Shown here: piece by piece, positions 63,528 through 64,000 of the stretch
How positions within the stretch are numbered: position 1 is the stretch's first letter
Layout of the letters: every line of letters starts with the position of its first letter
Origin: Janthinobacterium sp. Marseille
Lineage (GTDB): Bacteria; Pseudomonadota; Gammaproteobacteria; Burkholderiales; Burkholderiaceae_D
Length of the DNA: 64,000 bases
NCBI RefSeq assembly: GCF_000013625.1
Contig: NC_009659.1
Span: 4,046,252-4,110,251, forward strand
Reading direction: 5' to 3'
Position numbers and translations under genes: made by a program
Notes under the pieces: model-generated
Databases searched by the model: none
The model's input: the letters and a program-made list of their open reading frames with translations, nothing else
Told to the model about the DNA's origin: nothing

Positions 63528-63662
63528 TTAAGCAGCGAGGCGTTTGCGGCCTTTAGCGCGACGTGCATTGAGCACAGCGCGGCCACCGCGGGTTGCCATA
63601 CGGACGCGAAAGCCATGGGTGCGCTTGCGGCGTACGACGGAAGGTTGGTAAGTACGTTTCAT
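63528..63662 (-). CDS. rpmH: Large ribosomal subunit protein bL34
   Basis: 44 residues, '[21 protein letters not shown]' onward and ending 'GRKRLAA', the textbook bL34. It is the first gene of the conserved oriC-proximal operon and precedes rnpA by 9 nt. Confidence 0.98.
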   Translation of the reverse strand: MKRTYQPSVVRRKRTHGFRVRMATRGGRAVLNARRAKGRKRLAA

Positions 63663-63797
63663 GTTGGTCTCGCTAATCAGCAAATAATATAAATCGGAAC
63701 ATCACGCGCCCATCGCCAAATTTCTGGGCAGCTGGTGCATGCTGATGCCTGACTGGCGACAACACAACTTACCAACATCCTGGGTAGTGAACCCTGA

Positions 63798-63827
63798 ATT
63801 AGACAGCATTTTCTGCTTCCCTGTCAA
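63798..63827 (-). promoter_or_regulatory. rpmH promoter
   Basis: On the minus strand: -35 TTGACA (63827-63822), 18 bp spacer, -10 TCTAAT (63803-63798), a near-consensus sigma-70 promoter reading toward rpmH. Confidence 0.7.
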
Positions 63828-63879
63828 TCACTTAGCATACTTTTACGCAAGAAGTACACATTGAAATAAGCGTCCAGCC

Positions 63880-63888
63880 TGTGGATAA
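63880..63888. promoter_or_regulatory. DnaA box
   Basis: TGTGGATAA, the reverse complement of the consensus TTATCCACA. Its place between rpmH and the presumed dnaA suggests the left part of oriC. Only one exact copy is seen in the window. Confidence 0.6.
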
Positions 63889-64000
63889 CTTTGCCGGTCA
63901 AGGGTAGAATAGGCCAACATGTGGCGCGCCGACCGGCATATAAATAGACCACCCTTGGCCGCCGCAGCAACACCCCCGAACAAATTCACGTAGACGATTC

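Larger units (their letters stand above)
63663..64000. other. rpmH upstream region toward oriC/dnaA
   Basis: 338 nt without a gene. It holds the rpmH promoter (63798-63827) and a DnaA box (63880-63888). The dnaA start should lie beyond the window edge. Confidence 0.55.

Overview
The window looks like a piece of a betaproteobacterial chromosome, most likely Oxalobacteraceae (Herminiimonas/Janthinobacterium-like). The evidence is the rpmH-rnpA-yidD-yidC-mnmE block at the right edge, ending just short of where dnaA/oriC is expected (a DnaA box is visible at 63880), together with an NAD-linked fdsGBACD formate dehydrogenase, a monomeric isocitrate dehydrogenase and moderate GC. I see no rRNA, tRNA, insertion sequence, prophage or CRISPR array. 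Genus assignment is inference.

Left part (0.1-20.7 kb): regulators and small proteins, then a formate and molybdenum block. The minus-strand operon fdsG-fdsB-fdsA-fdhD(fdsC)-fdsD encodes a molybdenum NAD-linked formate dehydrogenase and is followed by a tungstate-binding protein gene (tupA). A divergent regulator gene, modE-modA-modB-modC, a second and metal-free NAD formate dehydrogenase (D-2-hydroxyacid dehydrogenase type) with its own LysR regulator, and a stand-alone ModE-like protein follow. I find three copies of a ModE-type operator (CGwTAT-N13-ATAAyG): before modE, before a TonB receptor operon at 30 kb, and before a small gene at 19.9 kb.

20.7-25 kb: an IclR-regulated catabolic cluster (polysaccharide-deacetylase-type hydrolase, asparaginase, MFS transporter) with two matching operators. 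25-30 kb: TonB receptor, solute-binding protein and di-haem cytochrome operon under the ModE-type box. 30-35.6 kb: an OxlT-type oxalate/formate antiporter with a tiny membrane partner, then a sigma-54 response regulator and a Cache histidine kinase. The antiporter has a sigma-54 promoter and two tandem dyads 21 bp apart, so the pair probably controls it.

36-42 kb: a purine permease, a GST-like protein, a Rieske plus reductase fusion and a Rieske-less oxygenase, with a GntR regulator. This matches the NdmC/NdmD/NdmE N7-demethylase of caffeine degraders, without NdmA/NdmB. 42-47.6 kb: miscellaneous metabolic and membrane genes.

47.6-53.3 kb: an unusual soluble protein with two Cache-like repeats and a C-terminal CheW domain, preceded by an NtrC-type dyad and a sigma-54 promoter, then a short asparaginase-domain gene and a second TonB receptor. 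The rest is a DUF4153 membrane protein, a zinc-ribbon protein, LpxO-type hydroxylase, icd, and the conserved oriC-proximal genes.

The most interesting candidates are the ndmCDE-like split oxygenase, the Cache-Cache-CheW protein with nitrogen-type control, the sigma-54 controlled oxalate/formate antiporter, and the ModE-type regulon that includes a TonB receptor.
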